From Limnospira fusiformis SAG 85.79 (lineage in GTDB: Bacteria; Cyanobacteriota; Cyanobacteriia; Cyanobacteriales; Microcoleaceae): a DNA stretch of 64,000 nt. The stretch's first letter is position 1. Every line of letters starts with the position of its first letter. The notes beneath the pieces were generated by a model. It ran no database searches. It was not told where the DNA came from and was given only the letters and a program-made list of their open reading frames with translations. The stretch is taken from contig NZ_CP051185.1 of assembly GCF_012516315.1 (NCBI RefSeq), forward strand, positions 4,407,363 through 4,471,362, in the 5' to 3' direction. Positions 55,663-64,000 of this stretch are shown piece after piece. The translations under genes were made by a program, and so were the position numbers.

Positions 55663-57813
55663 ATGGATTTAAATAGGTTTATTAGTTTGAATAGTCCGCT
55701 ATTGGGGGGAACCGCTTTGTTGGGGTTGGGTGCTATTGTCACCGGAGGATTAAGCGGCCCTGTTTTAGCCCTGGGGACTAATGTTACCTATGGCTTAATT
55801 GCTAACAACCTAGGCACATTAATAGACCGATTACGCAGCCAGAGTAGCGATGTTCTGCGGAATGAAGATATCGCCAAAGCCGCAGGACGCACGGTAGCCA
55901 AAGCCTTGACCGAAAAAATCAGCCCCAACTATTCCGACAAGGAATCCTTAGACGATTTCGCTAATCAAATCGAGGAATATTGGCTGCAATGGGCCGAACA
56001 AGCCAAAACCCTCAACCTGTTTGAAACCCTCCAAGAACAGCAATTATATCAGATTTTCTGCCAACCACCCGAGCAGTTTACCGAGTATCAGGTTCTACCC
56101 GAACCGGAATGGCGGGAGGTCGTCACCTGGTTATTCCAACAGGGATGCGAGAAGGGGGTTTTGGGGGATACCCCGGAGAGTTATCAAGATGTCATCACCG
56201 ACTTGGCGGGGGAATTAGCCACTAACTTCAATAAACACTTGCGCCAAGTCCTGAAAGACGATGCCAACAACGGCGGGAAAGCCTTTGTGGGGATGTTATT
56301 TGACCTGCATGGGGCAACCTTGGCACAAATTGCCGAAATTCGGGACTATTTACCCCAACTCGCCACCCGTCAGGATATGCGCCGGATATTAGCCGCCATT
56401 TCCCAATTACAAAACCCGAACCCCCCCGCACCCGCCACCCCTTGGCACGGTTTAGGGGCTGTGGATACGGTTCCCCAACCTCCCCCTCATTTTCTCCCCC
56501 GTCCTGAAGATATGGCGGCTTTAAAAGAACGACTTTTGACCCCCAACCATCAAACCCTAGTGATGACGGGACAGGTGCAGAAAGTCGGGTTACAGGGGAT
56601 GGGAGGACTAGGGAAAACGGTGTTAGCGGCAGCCTTAGGGCGGGATAACGAGGTGCGGCGACAGTTTCCCGATGGGATTATCTGGCTGACGGTGGGGACT
56701 AACCCGGACTGTCTCGCCCTGTATCAACGCCTTGCCAACACCTTGGGGGAAACCAACGCCTATCTGGAAGGAGAACCCCAGTGGAATGCCTATCTCTCCA
56801 ATTTGTTGCGGGAGAAACGCTGTTTATTGGTTCTCGATGATGTGTGGTCACAACGGGAAGCGGAGCGATTTGTGGAGGTGTTGGGGCCGGACTGTCGCCT
56901 GTTGCTGACGACGCGGGATGCCCGGTTAATTGCGGGGTTGGGGGCTAATGGCTATGAGTTGGGGATGCTGGATGAGACCCAAGCGCGACAATTATTAGCC
57001 AATTGGGCGAGAGTTCATGTCGAAATGTTACCCCCAGAAGCGGAGGCGGTGCGGAAACATTGCGGGAATTTGCCCTTAGCCTTGACGTTGGCTGGGGCGC
57101 AAATTGGCATGGGCAACAATTGGGCGGATTTGCTGACGGCGTTGGATGCGGCGGATTTGCACTATCTCGACCCTTCCGAGGGCAGTATCTATAAAGTCCT
57201 CAAAACCAGTGTGGAGCAGTTAGCGGCATCCTTGCGACAGGCGTATTTAGACTTAGGGATTGTGGCAGCGGATGTGCAAGTGTCGGAGGCGGCGTTAGTC
57301 AAGTTGTGGGGACGGCGGGGGGATATGCCGGACTATCGGTTGCGGCAGTGGTTGACGGAGTTGGCGCAACGGGGGTTAGTGTTTGTGTCGGGGGAGTCGC
57401 CCTCGCGGTGGATGTCCTTGCATGACGTGCCGCAGAAGTATTTACGGGAACAGGTGCAGAATCCGGCGACGTTGCATCGAGACTGGTTGCGGAGTTATGG
57501 CGGCGGCCAGTTTCCCTGGACGGGGGCGGAGGTGGCGGCAGAGGTTTATCTGTATCGGCAGGGGCTTTATCATTTCCGAGAAGCGGGGGAAATAGCAGCG
57601 TTTCGGCGGTTGTTATGGGATTTTGATTGGTTACAAGGGAAGTTAGAGGCAACGGATAGTCGGGCGTTGTTGGCAGATTTTGAGGCGGTGACGGTTGGGG
57701 AGAGTCGGGACAGTGGGCTGAAGCGGCTGGAAGGGGCGTTGCGGTTATCGGCTCATGTGTTGGAGAAGGATAGCAGTCAGTTGGCGGGGCAGTTATTGGG
57801 GCGGTTGTTGTGA
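55663..57813 (+). CDS. STAND NTPase (NB-ARC), C-terminal WD40 part cut off
   Basis: 716 residues. N-terminal effector-like region with a hydrophobic start (GGTALLGLGAIVTGG), then NB-ARC: Walker A GMGGLGKT near residues 312-319, Walker B CLLVLDDVW near 387-395, LLLTTRDARL, and GNLPLALTLAG (GLPL motif). A winged-helix and helical region follows up to LAGQLLGRLL, where related proteins continue into WD40 repeats. Here the gene stops and a HindIII-type restriction-modification pair follows; WD40 repeats resume at 59650. STAND proteins of this shape act as signal or infection sensors. Confidence 0.88.
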   Translation: MDLNRFISLNSPLLGGTALLGLGAIVTGGLSGPVLALGTNVTYGLIANNLGTLIDRLRSQSSDVLRNEDIAKAAGRTVAKALTEKISPNYSDKESLDDFANQIEEYWLQWAEQAKTLNLFETLQEQQLYQIFCQPPEQFTEYQVLPEPEWREVVTWLFQQGCEKGVLGDTPESYQDVITDLAGELATNFNKHLRQVLKDDANNGGKAFVGMLFDLHGATLAQIAEIRDYLPQLATRQDMRRILAAISQLQNPNPPAPATPWHGLGAVDTVPQPPPHFLPRPEDMAALKERLLTPNHQTLVMTGQVQKVGLQGMGGLGKTVLAAALGRDNEVRRQFPDGIIWLTVGTNPDCLALYQRLANTLGETNAYLEGEPQWNAYLSNLLREKRCLLVLDDVWSQREAERFVEVLGPDCRLLLTTRDARLIAGLGANGYELGMLDETQARQLLANWARVHVEMLPPEAEAVRKHCGNLPLALTLAGAQIGMGNNWADLLTALDAADLHYLDPSEGSIYKVLKTSVEQLAASLRQAYLDLGIVAADVQVSEAALVKLWGRRGDMPDYRLRQWLTELAQRGLVFVSGESPSRWMSLHDVPQKYLREQVQNPATLHRDWLRSYGGGQFPWTGAEVAAEVYLYRQGLYHFREAGEIAAFRRLLWDFDWLQGKLEATDSRALLADFEAVTVGESRDSGLKRLEGALRLSAHVLEKDSSQLAGQLLGRLL

Positions 57814-57868
57814 TTTTCTCACTGATGTTAAGATAATCATGCAAACAACAGAATTAAGGTGATTTTAA

Positions 57869-58783
57869 ATGACTCAAGTAATTTCAGAAGATGCTATAAA
57901 AAGGCGAGAACAGTGGATTCAAAAAATCAAAAATCTGAGCGGAAGATTTGGGGTCAATGTGGAAAGCGTAGAAAACGAATTGAAAAGAGAAATAAAACAA
58001 TTTGGCTCAGATGTATTGATTGATCATTTGCGACTTTGTGGCAATATTCCCGAAGAATATAAGCATGACTCCAGTGAAGAGAAATTATACTCAAAGTACA
58101 CGGACAGCCTTTTATCTTTTACATATAACGAAATGGGGCTGACCAGTATTGTTTTAACGGAAAAGTCCAATTCAGCAGACGTTGAAGCAGTTGCGAAAAA
58201 CTATAGCTTCGTTGCGGACGCTAAAGTCTTTAGACTCAGTAGAACAGCTAAAAATCAAAAGGACTTCAAAATTCAAGCACTGGATAATTGGAAAAGAGGT
58301 AAACCCTATGCAATGGTAGTTGCCCCAATTTATCAATTGCCAACTCGAAAAAGTCAAATTTATGAGCAAGCATCAAGTAGAAATGTTTGTATTGTAACTT
58401 ATTCACATTTGTCCCTATTTGTTAACTATGCAAGAAGAGAAGGTAAATCTAAAGCCGAGGAGTTACTCAACCAAATTTTTACTACAATTCCTGCATTAAA
58501 TCCTTCTACAAGTGCGGTTGATTATTGGTTGGCTGTAAACAAGACAATTTTGAGTTTTTCAAGTATCATTGATGAGCTTTGGAAATTGGAGAAAGAAGCA
58601 GCTACTGAATCGACAAGGATTGCCAAAAATGAAGGAATCAGATTTTTGGCTTCTGAGCGGGAAAAAATCATGAGAATGAACCGTGAAGAAGCTGTGATGG
58701 AACTGATTAAAGTTAGCAAAATAGATAGTAAAATTAACAAAATTCAGTCTATTGGTGATAGTAATTTATTTGCAATCAAATAA
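57869..58783 (+). CDS. HindIII-type type II restriction endonuclease
   Basis: 304 residues. Catalytic PD-(D/E)xK residues: E106 in SADVEAVAK, and D117-A-K119 in SFVADAKVFRLSRTAKNQKD, the segment typical of HindIII. Also YAMVVAPIYQLPTRKSQIYEQ and NVCIVTYSHLSLF. HindIII isoschizomers cut AAGCTT; that specificity is inferred from family. Low G+C compared with the STAND sequence on both sides points to horizontal transfer. The methylase starts 12 bp downstream. Confidence 0.88.
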   Translation: MTQVISEDAIKRREQWIQKIKNLSGRFGVNVESVENELKREIKQFGSDVLIDHLRLCGNIPEEYKHDSSEEKLYSKYTDSLLSFTYNEMGLTSIVLTEKSNSADVEAVAKNYSFVADAKVFRLSRTAKNQKDFKIQALDNWKRGKPYAMVVAPIYQLPTRKSQIYEQASSRNVCIVTYSHLSLFVNYARREGKSKAEELLNQIFTTIPALNPSTSAVDYWLAVNKTILSFSSIIDELWKLEKEAATESTRIAKNEGIRFLASEREKIMRMNREEAVMELIKVSKIDSKINKIQSIGDSNLFAIK

Positions 58784-58795
58784 GGTGAATTAATC

Positions 58796-59611
58796 ATGGT
58801 TGATGTTAATCAGATTATTAAAGGAAATTGTATCGAAGTGATGAAGTCCTTTGATGAAAATTCAATTGACTTAACTATCACCTCCCCTCCTTACGATAAT
58901 TTAAGAAAATACAAAGGATATACTTTTCCTTTTGAAGAAATAGCACGGCAATTGTATCGTGTGACCAAGCCAGGTGGTATTGTTGTTTGGATAGTTGGCG
59001 ATGCCACTATCAAAGGAAGTGAAACTGGTACAAGTTTTAAGCAAGCTCTTTATTTTAAAGAAGAAATTGGCTTTAATCTTCATGACACAATGATTTTTCA
59101 AAAATCTAATCCCATACCACAGATTTATAGGAAAAGATATAATAACATTTTTGAGTATATGTTTGTTTTCAGCAAGGGAAATGTCAAAACCCATAATCCC
59201 ATAAAAATTGATTGCTTACACGCAGGACTTGAACTCCATGGAACTACTTATAAAAATTATTCTAGAGGCAAGCAAAAGCGGGGGAAAATGGCCCACCCGG
59301 TCAAAAATCAAAAGATAAAAGGTAATATTTGGGAATATGTTGTTGGCAAAAAATCAGAAGATCAAGAAGCAAAAGATCATCCGGCTCCCTTCCCTTGTGC
59401 CCTGGCTTGTGACCATATTAAATCCTGGACAAATCCAGGAGAAATAGTGCTTGATCCAATGTGTGGAAGCGGGACTACTTGTAGATCTGCATTTCAACTT
59501 GGAAGGCAATATATCGGGATTGAAATTAGTCATGAATATTGTGAATTGGCAAGAAAACGGATTCAAAAAATTGAAGCGCAGCCCAGATTACCCATATTGG
59601 ATTTAGAATAA
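58796..59611 (+). CDS. DNA adenine/cytosine-N4 methyltransferase of the HindIII-type system
   Basis: 271 residues. Motif IV TSPPYDNL (S30-PPY) comes before motif I LDPMCGSGTTCRSA, the beta-class order; AdoMet binding continues in GRQYIGIEISHEYCELARKR. It should protect AAGCTT sites from the preceding nuclease. M.HindIII is an N6-adenine enzyme, so that chemistry is likely. Endonuclease-then-methylase order on one strand, 12-bp gap. Confidence 0.9.
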   Translation: MVDVNQIIKGNCIEVMKSFDENSIDLTITSPPYDNLRKYKGYTFPFEEIARQLYRVTKPGGIVVWIVGDATIKGSETGTSFKQALYFKEEIGFNLHDTMIFQKSNPIPQIYRKRYNNIFEYMFVFSKGNVKTHNPIKIDCLHAGLELHGTTYKNYSRGKQKRGKMAHPVKNQKIKGNIWEYVVGKKSEDQEAKDHPAPFPCALACDHIKSWTNPGEIVLDPMCGSGTTCRSAFQLGRQYIGIEISHEYCELARKRIQKIEAQPRLPILDLE

Positions 59612-59651
59612 TAAAGCACATGAAAATATATTGAATTGTTCGGTTTTTTCG

Positions 59652-60206
59652 TTATCCAAGAATACCACCCTGAAACTGTGGGATTTGGAGAGGGGGAGGG
59701 AACTGGCTACCCTCAGAGGGCATAGTTGGTCGGTAAATGCAGTAGCGATCGCCCCCGACGGGAAACGAGCGGTCTCGGCATCCATGGATAAAACCCTGAA
59801 ACTGTGGGATTTGGAGAGGGGGAGGGAACTGGCTACCCTCAGAGGGCATAGTTGGTCGGTAAATGCAGTAGCGATCGCCCCCGACGGGTTCCGAGCGGTC
59901 TCGGCATCCATGGATAAAACCCTGAAACTGTGGGATTTGGAGAGGGCGACGGAACTGGCCACCCTCAGAGGGCATAGTAGCGTGGTAAATGCAGTAGCGA
60001 TCGCCCCCGACGGGAAACGAGCCGTCTCTGCATCGGATGATAAAACCCTGAAACTGTGGGATTTGGCGACAGGGGATGTGTTAGCCACCTTTACCGGGGA
60101 TGCTGATATGCTTTCCTGTGCCGTTGCACCGGATGGGGTGACGGTGGTGGCGGGGGATAGTGGGGGTCGGATGTATTTTCTGCGGTTGGAGGGGTTGAGC
60201 GGTTAA
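59652..60206 (+). pseudogene. WD40 tail of the split STAND protein
   Basis: Four WD40 repeats of the form TLKLWDLERGRELATLRGHS, WSVNAVAIAPDGKRAVSAS, ending FLRLEGLSG-stop. The repeats are near-identical in DNA, each with GTAGCGATCGCCCCCGACGG. An upstream ATG-like start is inside the junction sequence (MNCSVFSLSKN), so the piece has no proper start. It is probably the missing end of the STAND gene at 55663. Confidence 0.8.
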
Positions 60207-60265
60207 TATCACTGTGGACTATCTAATTTTGTTAGAATTACCGAAATATATCAACTGATTCACTC

Positions 60266-60529
60266 ATGGAAATTGCCAAAGTCTCCGAAACCGGACAGAT
60301 TATCATTCCACCAGAAATGCGGAAAATCTATAGCTTGGACGTGGGGACAGAAATCATCTTGACGGATACAGGCAAAGGGATTTTAATTCAGCCCAAACCG
60401 CCTTTTTCTCCTACTACTTTAAATGAAGTAGCGGGATGTTTGAAGTATAACGGTTCACCCAAAACCTTAGAGGATATGGAATCTGCTATTAGCCAAGGCA
60501 TTCAGGAGCAATGGCATGATTGCAGTTGA
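60266..60529 (+). CDS. AbrB/VapB-type antitoxin, second copy
   Basis: 87 residues; a few changes from the copy at 46645 (MRKIYSLDVG, AISQGIQEQWHD). Its PIN partner begins at 60516 in overlap but breaks off after MIAVDTNIVVRLLA, stop at about 60563, so this is an orphan antitoxin. Preceded by the WD40 tail. Confidence 0.88.
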   Translation: MEIAKVSETGQIIIPPEMRKIYSLDVGTEIILTDTGKGILIQPKPPFSPTTLNEVAGCLKYNGSPKTLEDMESAISQGIQEQWHDCS

Positions 60530-60563
60530 TACCAATATTGTAGTTCGGCTTCTAGCCTTGTAA
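60516..60563 (+). pseudogene. PIN toxin start, truncated
   Basis: Encodes MIAVDTNIVVRLL and then two junction codons to a stop. Matches the first 13 residues of the intact toxin at 46895. Confidence 0.7.
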
Positions 60564-60586
60564 AATGCTATTCAAAACATCAAACT

Positions 60587-60868
60587 ATGCTAGACATAAC
60601 CCTAAACTGGAAACCAGACCCCCAAACCTTGACCCAACTGGTACAGGTCGCCATCCAAGAACAGAAAAGTTTAGAAACTCTCCTCGATGAGGCGATCGCT
60701 CAGTATCTACAAGCAAATTTAACCCCTAACCCCCTTTCCCCATCCCCCACTCCCCCCGACCCCTTTCTCACAGGTCTCTATGACGGTAGTGCCGAACTTT
60801 CTACCGAAGCAGAAGCCATCCTCACCGCAGAAATTCAATCCGCTTCGGGTTTATCATGGAAAAAATAG
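60587..60868 (+). CDS. Putative antitoxin of a second PIN pair
   Basis: 93 residues: MLDITLNWKPDPQTLTQLVQ, SLETLLDEAIAQYLQ, a Pro-rich linker (PNPLSPSPTPPDP), and a C-terminal acidic helix (STEAEAILTAEIQS). Short helical proteins like this precede PIN genes in cyanobacteria. It overlaps the next frame by 13 bp. Confidence 0.7.
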   Translation: MLDITLNWKPDPQTLTQLVQVAIQEQKSLETLLDEAIAQYLQANLTPNPLSPSPTPPDPFLTGLYDGSAELSTEAEAILTAEIQSASGLSWKK

Positions 60869-61086
60869 GGGCGATCGCTGATACTGGATTTGTAGTTGCC
60901 TTGCTCAATCGCAAAGATCGCCAGCACGTTGCTGTTGCCACAATTTATCAACAGCACCCAACCATTGCCCTTCCCCAACCTGCACTAACCGAAATTGCTT
61001 ATTTATTGGGGCGAGATGCGGGAATTCCTACCGTAGTTCAATTTTTGCGTTCCCTCGACAACAGCCGATTTAAAGTCATTTCAGGG
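60856..61086 (+). pseudogene. PIN-domain toxin, 3' end missing
   Basis: First 77 codons of a PIN protein: IADTGFVVALLNRKDRQHV, PQPALTEIAYLLGRDAG, SLDNSRFKVIS. At about 61086 it is joined to the leader of the next gene (AACCCTATAATGGAGAAGC), so the second acidic cluster is lost and the frame runs out at 61200. Confidence 0.8.
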
Positions 61087-61136
61087 AAAGAGAGTCAACC
61101 CTATAATGGAGAAGCACATTTCCCGGAGCCCACTCT

Positions 61137-61394
61137 ATGTTACTCAGCGAACTGTTACCTACCGTTAATCAGTTATCTCATCAAGATAAACTTCGACTGA
61201 TCCACTTTCTCCTCTTGGCAGTCGCTAAGGAGGAAGGGTGTAGCCTAGAACTAACCGGAGAAGTTGACTCAGCGAATGAGTTGCTCCAGCAGCTTGCATC
61301 GACTGAGGCAGTGGTATGGTCGCCGCAAACAGATAGCGCATCTGTTCAGGCTTTGTCGGATCTTCTGGTGGCTGCAAAGGAAGGTAGCATCTAA
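61137..61394 (+). CDS. Small helical protein paired with a retropepsin-like gene
   Basis: 85 residues, two predicted helices (LLPTVNQLSHQDKLRLIHFL), acidic middle, and a C-terminal helix (ASVQALSDLLVAAKEG). Its stop overlaps the ATG of the next gene by one base. A truncated copy is at 47524. Function unknown; an antitoxin-like or substrate role beside the protease is possible. Confidence 0.75.
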   Translation: MLLSELLPTVNQLSHQDKLRLIHFLLLAVAKEEGCSLELTGEVDSANELLQQLASTEAVVWSPQTDSASVQALSDLLVAAKEGSI

Positions 61395-61813
61395 TGCTTG
61401 ATGGACAACGATATTCATTCACTGAACGCATTGATAGTTTTGGGCGATCTGCCATCATGCCCTATTTACCCTTGACGCTCACGTTAGGCGATCGCTCTGT
61501 GGACGTGACTGCGTTGCTAGATACAGGCGCAAGTGTCAATGTTTTGCCCTACGAAATCGGTTTACAACTAGGAGCAATCTGGGAAAATCAGACGGTTTCA
61601 ATCCCCTTAAGCGGTAATTTGGGTCGGAGCGATTCACGAGGTTTGGTTGTATCTGGTGCGATCGCTCAGTTTCCTCCCGTGCTACTTGCATTTGCTTGGA
61701 CTGAATCGAGAGATATACCCGTTATTCTTGGACAAATGAACTTCTTTGCCGAGTTCAACGTATGTTTTTATCGACACGAGTCGGCTTTTGAAGTTTGCCC
61801 GAAGGATAGATGA
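61394..61813 (+). CDS. Retropepsin-like aspartyl protease family protein
   Basis: 139 residues: VTALLDTGASVNVLPYEIG carries the DTGAS active site, followed by GRSDSRGLVVSGAIAQF and the second psi-like segment IPVILGQMNFFAEFNVCF. One domain, so an active enzyme would be a homodimer as in retroviral proteases. Coupled to the 85-residue protein. Role unknown. Confidence 0.8.
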   Translation: MLDGQRYSFTERIDSFGRSAIMPYLPLTLTLGDRSVDVTALLDTGASVNVLPYEIGLQLGAIWENQTVSIPLSGNLGRSDSRGLVVSGAIAQFPPVLLAFAWTESRDIPVILGQMNFFAEFNVCFYRHESAFEVCPKDR

Positions 61814-62271
61814 AATCAATCAACTTATTCGTGAGGGATTTGTGGTAGTTGCCGACTTAACCTATTCCGAAAAACAACAAGCAAAATTTGTGGCAAAATA
61901 GATTGCTTGATAGGCAAAAACTCAAAATATGCCAGCAACAAAGTACCTGTTACAGCAATCAATTAATTGAGACCCTTGCAGAAACTTACGGAAGGTAAAC
62001 TATGACTCAACAAGTTCCCGAACCCAATGCCGAGTTACTATCCGCCGATGATGTTCATCAAGATGTGATGACCCTAACAACGGCATTAGAACAGCGCCAT
62101 GCTGAACGCCAAGCCTATCAGATTTTATCCCGACCCGATATCCGTAATTTACGCTCATCGCATCCTATCCAAGGGAATTTGTAGTACAGAAGAGGAAGCC
62201 AGAGAACGCGCCCTGAGCATTTTAATCGCTGAAGGTTGAGAAAGCGAGTTTCAAATAGCCATTAGAGACAA
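61814..62271 (+). other. Degraded small-gene remnants
   Basis: INQLIREGFVVVADLTYSEK followed by QQAKFVAK-stop (61819-61902) looks like the end of a DUF3368/PIN-type gene. A frame at 62002-62184 (MTQQVPEPNAELLSADDVHQ onward) is unrecognised and followed by STEEEARERALSILIAEG-stop in another frame, so it is probably a broken gene. Confidence 0.45.
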
Positions 62272-62460
62272 ACCATTAAAATTAAAGCAATCATTTGGCA
62301 CGAAAAAGATGTTTGGTGCGGTTCAGTCCCCGCCCTTCCCGGTTGCCACACCTGGGCATCCAGTGAGGAAGAATTGTTAGTTATGCTCGCAGATGCTGTT
62401 CAGGGTGGGCTCGAAGTTGCCAGCAAAGAACCAGAAATCACCCCAGAAAAAACTGATTGA
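62272..62460 (+). pseudogene. HicB-like antitoxin without start codon
   Basis: 63 codons: TIKIKAIIWHEKDVWCGSVP, ALPGCHTWASSEEELLVMLA, DAVQGGLEVASKEPEITP. Clear HicB-type (partial RNase H-like) fold. The usual ATG one codon upstream reads AAA here, and no HicA toxin gene is beside it. Confidence 0.7.
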
Positions 62461-62569
62461 ATTGTCTTTATGAAGTCCATTAGGGTTAGGGATAATTGAG
62501 AGATTTGAGGGTTGATGGTAGCTCCTCAATTCTAGCCAATCTGCATCAACGGCGATCGCACCGGGTGAA

Positions 62570-63214
62570 ATGGCGATCGCACCACGGGAAGCCATGGGAG
62601 GACATAGTAACCGGGTAGAAGCAGTAGCGATCGCCCCCGACGGGAAACGAGCGGTCTCGGCATCGTCGGATAAAACCCTGAAACTGTGGGATTTGGAGAC
62701 CGGGACGGAACTGGCCACCCTTACTGGGCATAGTTGGTCGGTAAATGCAGTAGCGATCGCCCCCGACGGGTTCCGAGCGGTCTCGGCATCCATGGATAAA
62801 ACCCTGAAACTATGGTATTTGGCGACGGGGACGGAACTGGCTACCCTCACCGGGCATAGTCGCGGGGTAAATGCAGTAGCGATCGCCCCCGACGGGAAAC
62901 GAGCGGTCTCGGCATCCATGGATAAAACCCTGAAACTGTGGGATTTGGAGAGGGCGACGGAACTGGCCACCCTCAGAGGGCATAGTTGGTCGGTAAATGC
63001 AGTAGCGATCGCCCCCGACGGGAAACGAGCCGTCTCTGCATCGGATGATAAAACCCTGAAACTGTGGGATTTGGAGACGGGGGAAGTGTTAGCCACCTTC
63101 ACCGGGGAAGGTGCGATGGAGTCCTGTGCCATTGCACCGGATGGGGTGACGGTGGTGGCGGGGGATGGGTCGGGGCGGGTGTATTTTCTGCGGTTGGAGG
63201 GGTTGAGCGGTTAA
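62570..63214 (+). pseudogene. WD40 tail, five repeats, of a lost STAND protein
   Basis: Repeats of the form SSDKTLKLWDLETGTELATL, TGHSWSVNAVAIAPDGFRAV, ending FLRLEGLSG-stop. The HIP1 core GCGATCGC falls at the same place in each repeat. Although a frame starts at ATG 62570, the N-terminal and NTPase domains are absent, so this is called a fragment. Followed by an AbrB/PIN remnant as in the other copies. Confidence 0.75.
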
Positions 63215-63273
63215 TATCACTGTGGACTCTCTAATTTTGTGAAAATTACCGAAATATCTCAACTGATTCACTC

Positions 63274-63537
63274 AGGGAAATTGCCAAAGTCTCCGAAACA
63301 GGACAGATTATCATTCCACCAGAAATGCCGAAAATCTCTAGCTTGGAGGTGGGGACAGAAATCATCTTGACTGATACAGGCAAGGGGATTTTAATTCAGC
63401 CCAAACCGCCTTTTCCTCCTACTACTTTAAATGAAGTAGCCCGCTGTTGGAAGTATAACGGTTCACCCAAAACCTGAGAGGATATGGAAGCGGCTATTAG
63501 CCAAGGCATTCAGGAGCCATGGCATGATTGCAGTTGA
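63274..63537 (+). pseudogene. AbrB-type antitoxin, start lost and stop inside
   Basis: Aligned over its full 264 bp with 60266-60529. The ATG is AGG and a TGA occurs in AAAACCTGAGAG. The PIN start MIAVDTNIVV follows at 63524 and is cut at 63551 by a repeat. Confidence 0.8.
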
Positions 63538-63550
63538 TACCAATATTGTA

Positions 63551-63928
63551 GTAAGATATTGGGTGGGGTGGGTTAGGCGCGAGACTATTTTCAGCCAAAA
63601 TAGTGATCTCAAATCGCGCCGTAACCCACCGGCACCCTCTGTTTTCCCCTAAAATAGCGGTGGGTGCGTCCGCTCTAGTTTTGCTCTAACATCTCGTCAA
63701 AAACCCGCACCCACCCTACGAAGAGTGATTTTTAGCTCAACCGTAAGATATTGGGTAGGGTGGGTTAGGCGCGAGATAATTTTCAGCTAAAACAGTGAAT
63801 CTCAAATCGCGCCGTAACCCACCACCCTCTGTTTTCCTTGACAATAGCGGTGGGTGCGTCCGCTCTAGTTTTGCTCTAACATCTCGTCAAAAACCCGCAC
63901 CCACCCTACGAAGAGTGATTTTTAGCTA
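63551..63928. repeat. Two tandem 192-bp repeats with internal inverted ends
   Basis: GTAAGATATTGGGT starts at 63551 and 63743. Each copy has inverted parts GGTGGGTTAGGCGCGA and CGCGCCGTAACCCACC and ends ACCCTACGAAGAGTGATTTTTAGCT. It has no coding sequence and probably belongs to a MITE family. From 63929 to 64000 nothing is recognised. Confidence 0.8.
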
Positions 63929-64000
63929 ATGTAATGACAATTACATTTTACCCCATTTTGTCTCAAGAGCCATTATTTTCAGTTTAATCTGATTGATAAT

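Noticed and set aside
57299-57844. 181-codon minus-strand frame rich in Pro, Thr and Ala
   Set aside because: It is antisense to high-G+C STAND coding sequence and shows the codon bias of a shadow frame.
59603-60088. 161-codon antisense frame with repeats
   Set aside because: It is the complement of the WD40 repeats and repeats only because they do.

Overview
The window is cyanobacterial chromosome, most likely from a filamentous, gas-vacuolate genus of the Arthrospira/Limnospira/Planktothrix type. This rests on dense GCGATCGC (HIP1) palindromes inside genes, a GvpF/L gas vesicle protein, V4R and phycobiliprotein-like genes of the slr0144-slr0152 type, pentapeptide and WD40/STAND proteins, and very heavy loads of group II introns, insertion sequences (IS) and MITEs. 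The genus is inferred; the phylum is well supported.

Regions. (1) 1-6.7 kb is ordinary chromosome: a membrane protein end, a persulfide dioxygenase-like MBL hydrolase with a TSUP sulfur-compound exporter, a pair of M16 peptidases, a TetR regulator and tRNA-Ser(GCU). (2) 6.8-8.5 kb is a small element with 112-bp inverted tRNA-like ends around a frameshifted tyrosine recombinase. (3) 9.1-17.9 kb is a graveyard of mobile DNA: three IS630 copies, an IS4-type remnant, an unassigned DDE IS, and fragments of at least five group II introns inserted in one another. (4) 17.9-19.2 kb holds yajQ and a DprA-like gene. (5) 19.24-27.90 kb is one group II intron that grew from about 2.5 kb to 8.66 kb by taking in an IS630, an IS1634-type element with a 39-bp target duplication, an IS4-type element with a 9-bp duplication, and two nested ORF-less introns. 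(6) 28.0-38.1 kb has gvpF, a Ser/Thr kinase with a partner containing a duplicated domain, a 2Fe-2S ferredoxin, an IS630-split pentapeptide gene and a four-gene V4R/phycobiliprotein-like operon resembling the Synechocystis photosystem II assembly cluster. (7) 38.3-41 kb is a MITE whose unit was amplified to 15 copies of 80 bp, plus tnpB remnants.

(8) 41-64 kb is an accessory and defense-like region. It has mlaE and fasciclin genes, STAND NTPases broken into stubs, WD40 tails each followed by AbrB/PIN toxin-antitoxin genes, and two different three-gene operons that follow a shared leader sequence. One operon has a membrane-anchored GTPase, a two-helix membrane protein and an unknown protein. 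The other has a ParA-type ATPase, a helical protein and a probable Mrr/PD-(D/E)xK-like protein, and is present twice in a 3,977-bp tandem duplication. A fragment of an integron-type integrase lies divergently upstream of the first operon, and an attC-like imperfect palindrome follows the second. A HindIII-type restriction-modification pair splits a STAND-WD40 gene.

The two three-gene operons are the best candidates for undescribed systems. Their functions are inferred from gene layout and motifs only; nothing here was checked against a database.
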